NCBI GenBank assembly: GCA_025355875.1
Contig: JANXYV010000115.1
Location: 1-64,000, forward strand
Origin: Prolixibacteraceae bacterium
GTDB lineage: Bacteria; Bacteroidota; Bacteroidia; Bacteroidales; Prolixibacteraceae
DNA length: 64,000 nt
Reading direction: 5' to 3'
The notes below the pieces were generated by a model. It was not told the origin of the DNA and did not search any database. It saw only the letters and a program-made list of their open reading frames with translations. This document shows positions 63,749 to 64,000 of this stretch, in pieces. How positions within the stretch are numbered: position 1 is the first letter of the stretch; each line of letters opens with the position of its first letter. Position numbers and translations under genes: made by a program.

Positions 63749-64000
63749 ATGAAAACTATACTTTGTTTTGCCCTTCTAACTTTTACTTTGACTGGCTTGT
63801 GTTTTGGACAGACAACATCGTCAGCTCTGGATTGTAATCAGGATATCAAAGATCCCCGCAGAAAAATGATTGCCTGGGAAAAAGGGGCGCATGAAACCGG
63901 GAAATACCGGAATGTGTTTCTCGATGCCGGTTACAGTCAGCCTGACATTAATGCCAAACTGGCCAAAGCGTATCAGGATGTGTTTGAAGGACCAAGCCGC
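63749..64000 (+). CDS. GH8 glycoside hydrolase, 5' part
   Basis: The first 84 codons of a gene cut by the window edge. After a signal peptide (ILCFALLTFTLTGLCFG) comes YRNVFLDAGYSQPDINAKLAKAYQ in part, the typical N-terminus of family 8 reducing-end xylosidases (Rex) and endoxylanases. The catalytic residues lie beyond the window, so this call rests on the opening only. Confidence 0.7.
   Translation, partial: MKTILCFALLTFTLTGLCFGQTTSSALDCNQDIKDPRRKMIAWEKGAHETGKYRNVFLDAGYSQPDINAKLAKAYQDVFEGPSR

Overview
The window comes from a member of the Bacteroidota, probably a free-living, sugar-degrading relative of the Marinilabiliales/Bacteroidales (the order is inference). Evidence: two secreted enzymes end in type A Por/type IX sorting domains. 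Promoters follow the TTG-N19/20-TAnnTTTG form, with no obvious Shine-Dalgarno sites. Phylum-typical families are present (DUF4292 lipoprotein, DUF4175 protein, GlnRS, DAHP synthase fused to chorismate mutase). Coordinates 1-22,400 are mostly minus-strand genes, 22,900-31,300 are all plus-strand, and the rest is mixed.

Layout. 0.2-9.4 kb: PQQ-propeller protein, aldehyde dehydrogenase, a RelE/ParE toxin-antitoxin pair, CPBP protease, leucine-rich membrane protein, pirin, YceI, an osmC-araC pair and a divergent Crp/Fnr regulator. 9.4-16.1 kb: a second toxin-antitoxin locus whose toxin is frameshifted, an M2-type peptidase, and a dut-TPR-DUF4292-EnvC envelope operon. 16.3-22.4 kb: hemW, Rrf2 regulator, LutB-like protein, rpiB, glutaminyl cyclase, ruvB and a receiver-only response regulator. 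22.9-31.3 kb: DUF4175 protein, HATPase, ybeY, mnmG, apt and uvrC, with a perfect parS-like palindrome between mnmG and apt. 31.4-42.5 kb: rsgA, exonuclease III, a GH32-tdh pair, a secreted metalloprotease, an aromatic amino acid operon (tyrA, aroG-chorismate mutase), a cupin protein and an unknown secreted protein. 42.6-50.8 kb: GH13, glnS, folB, GH27, and a nitroreductase/HxlR pair.

At 50.86 kb lies tRNA-Cys. A 3.6-kb integrative element sits in its 3' end, bounded by an exact 18-bp repeat. It carries a tyrosine recombinase, a 58-aa ORF, 2.4 copies of a 164-bp non-coding tandem repeat, a small secreted protein and a HicAB pair. After it come an AraC regulator and a DUF1080-Gfo/Idh/MocA-UroD-ROK operon, probably for 3-keto-glycoside breakdown, then an M50-like membrane protein, DUF1456, GH172, an acyltransferase and the start of a GH8 gene.

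Most notable: (i) a complete transcription attenuator before tyrA, with a 24-codon leader peptide holding eight consecutive aromatic codons, a terminator and a possible antiterminator pairing; (ii) the compact tRNA-Cys element with its tandem repeats and a hicAB promoter whose spacer is a perfect 18-bp palindrome; (iii) the parS site; (iv) the keto-sugar operon. All calls come from reading the sequence; no database search was run.
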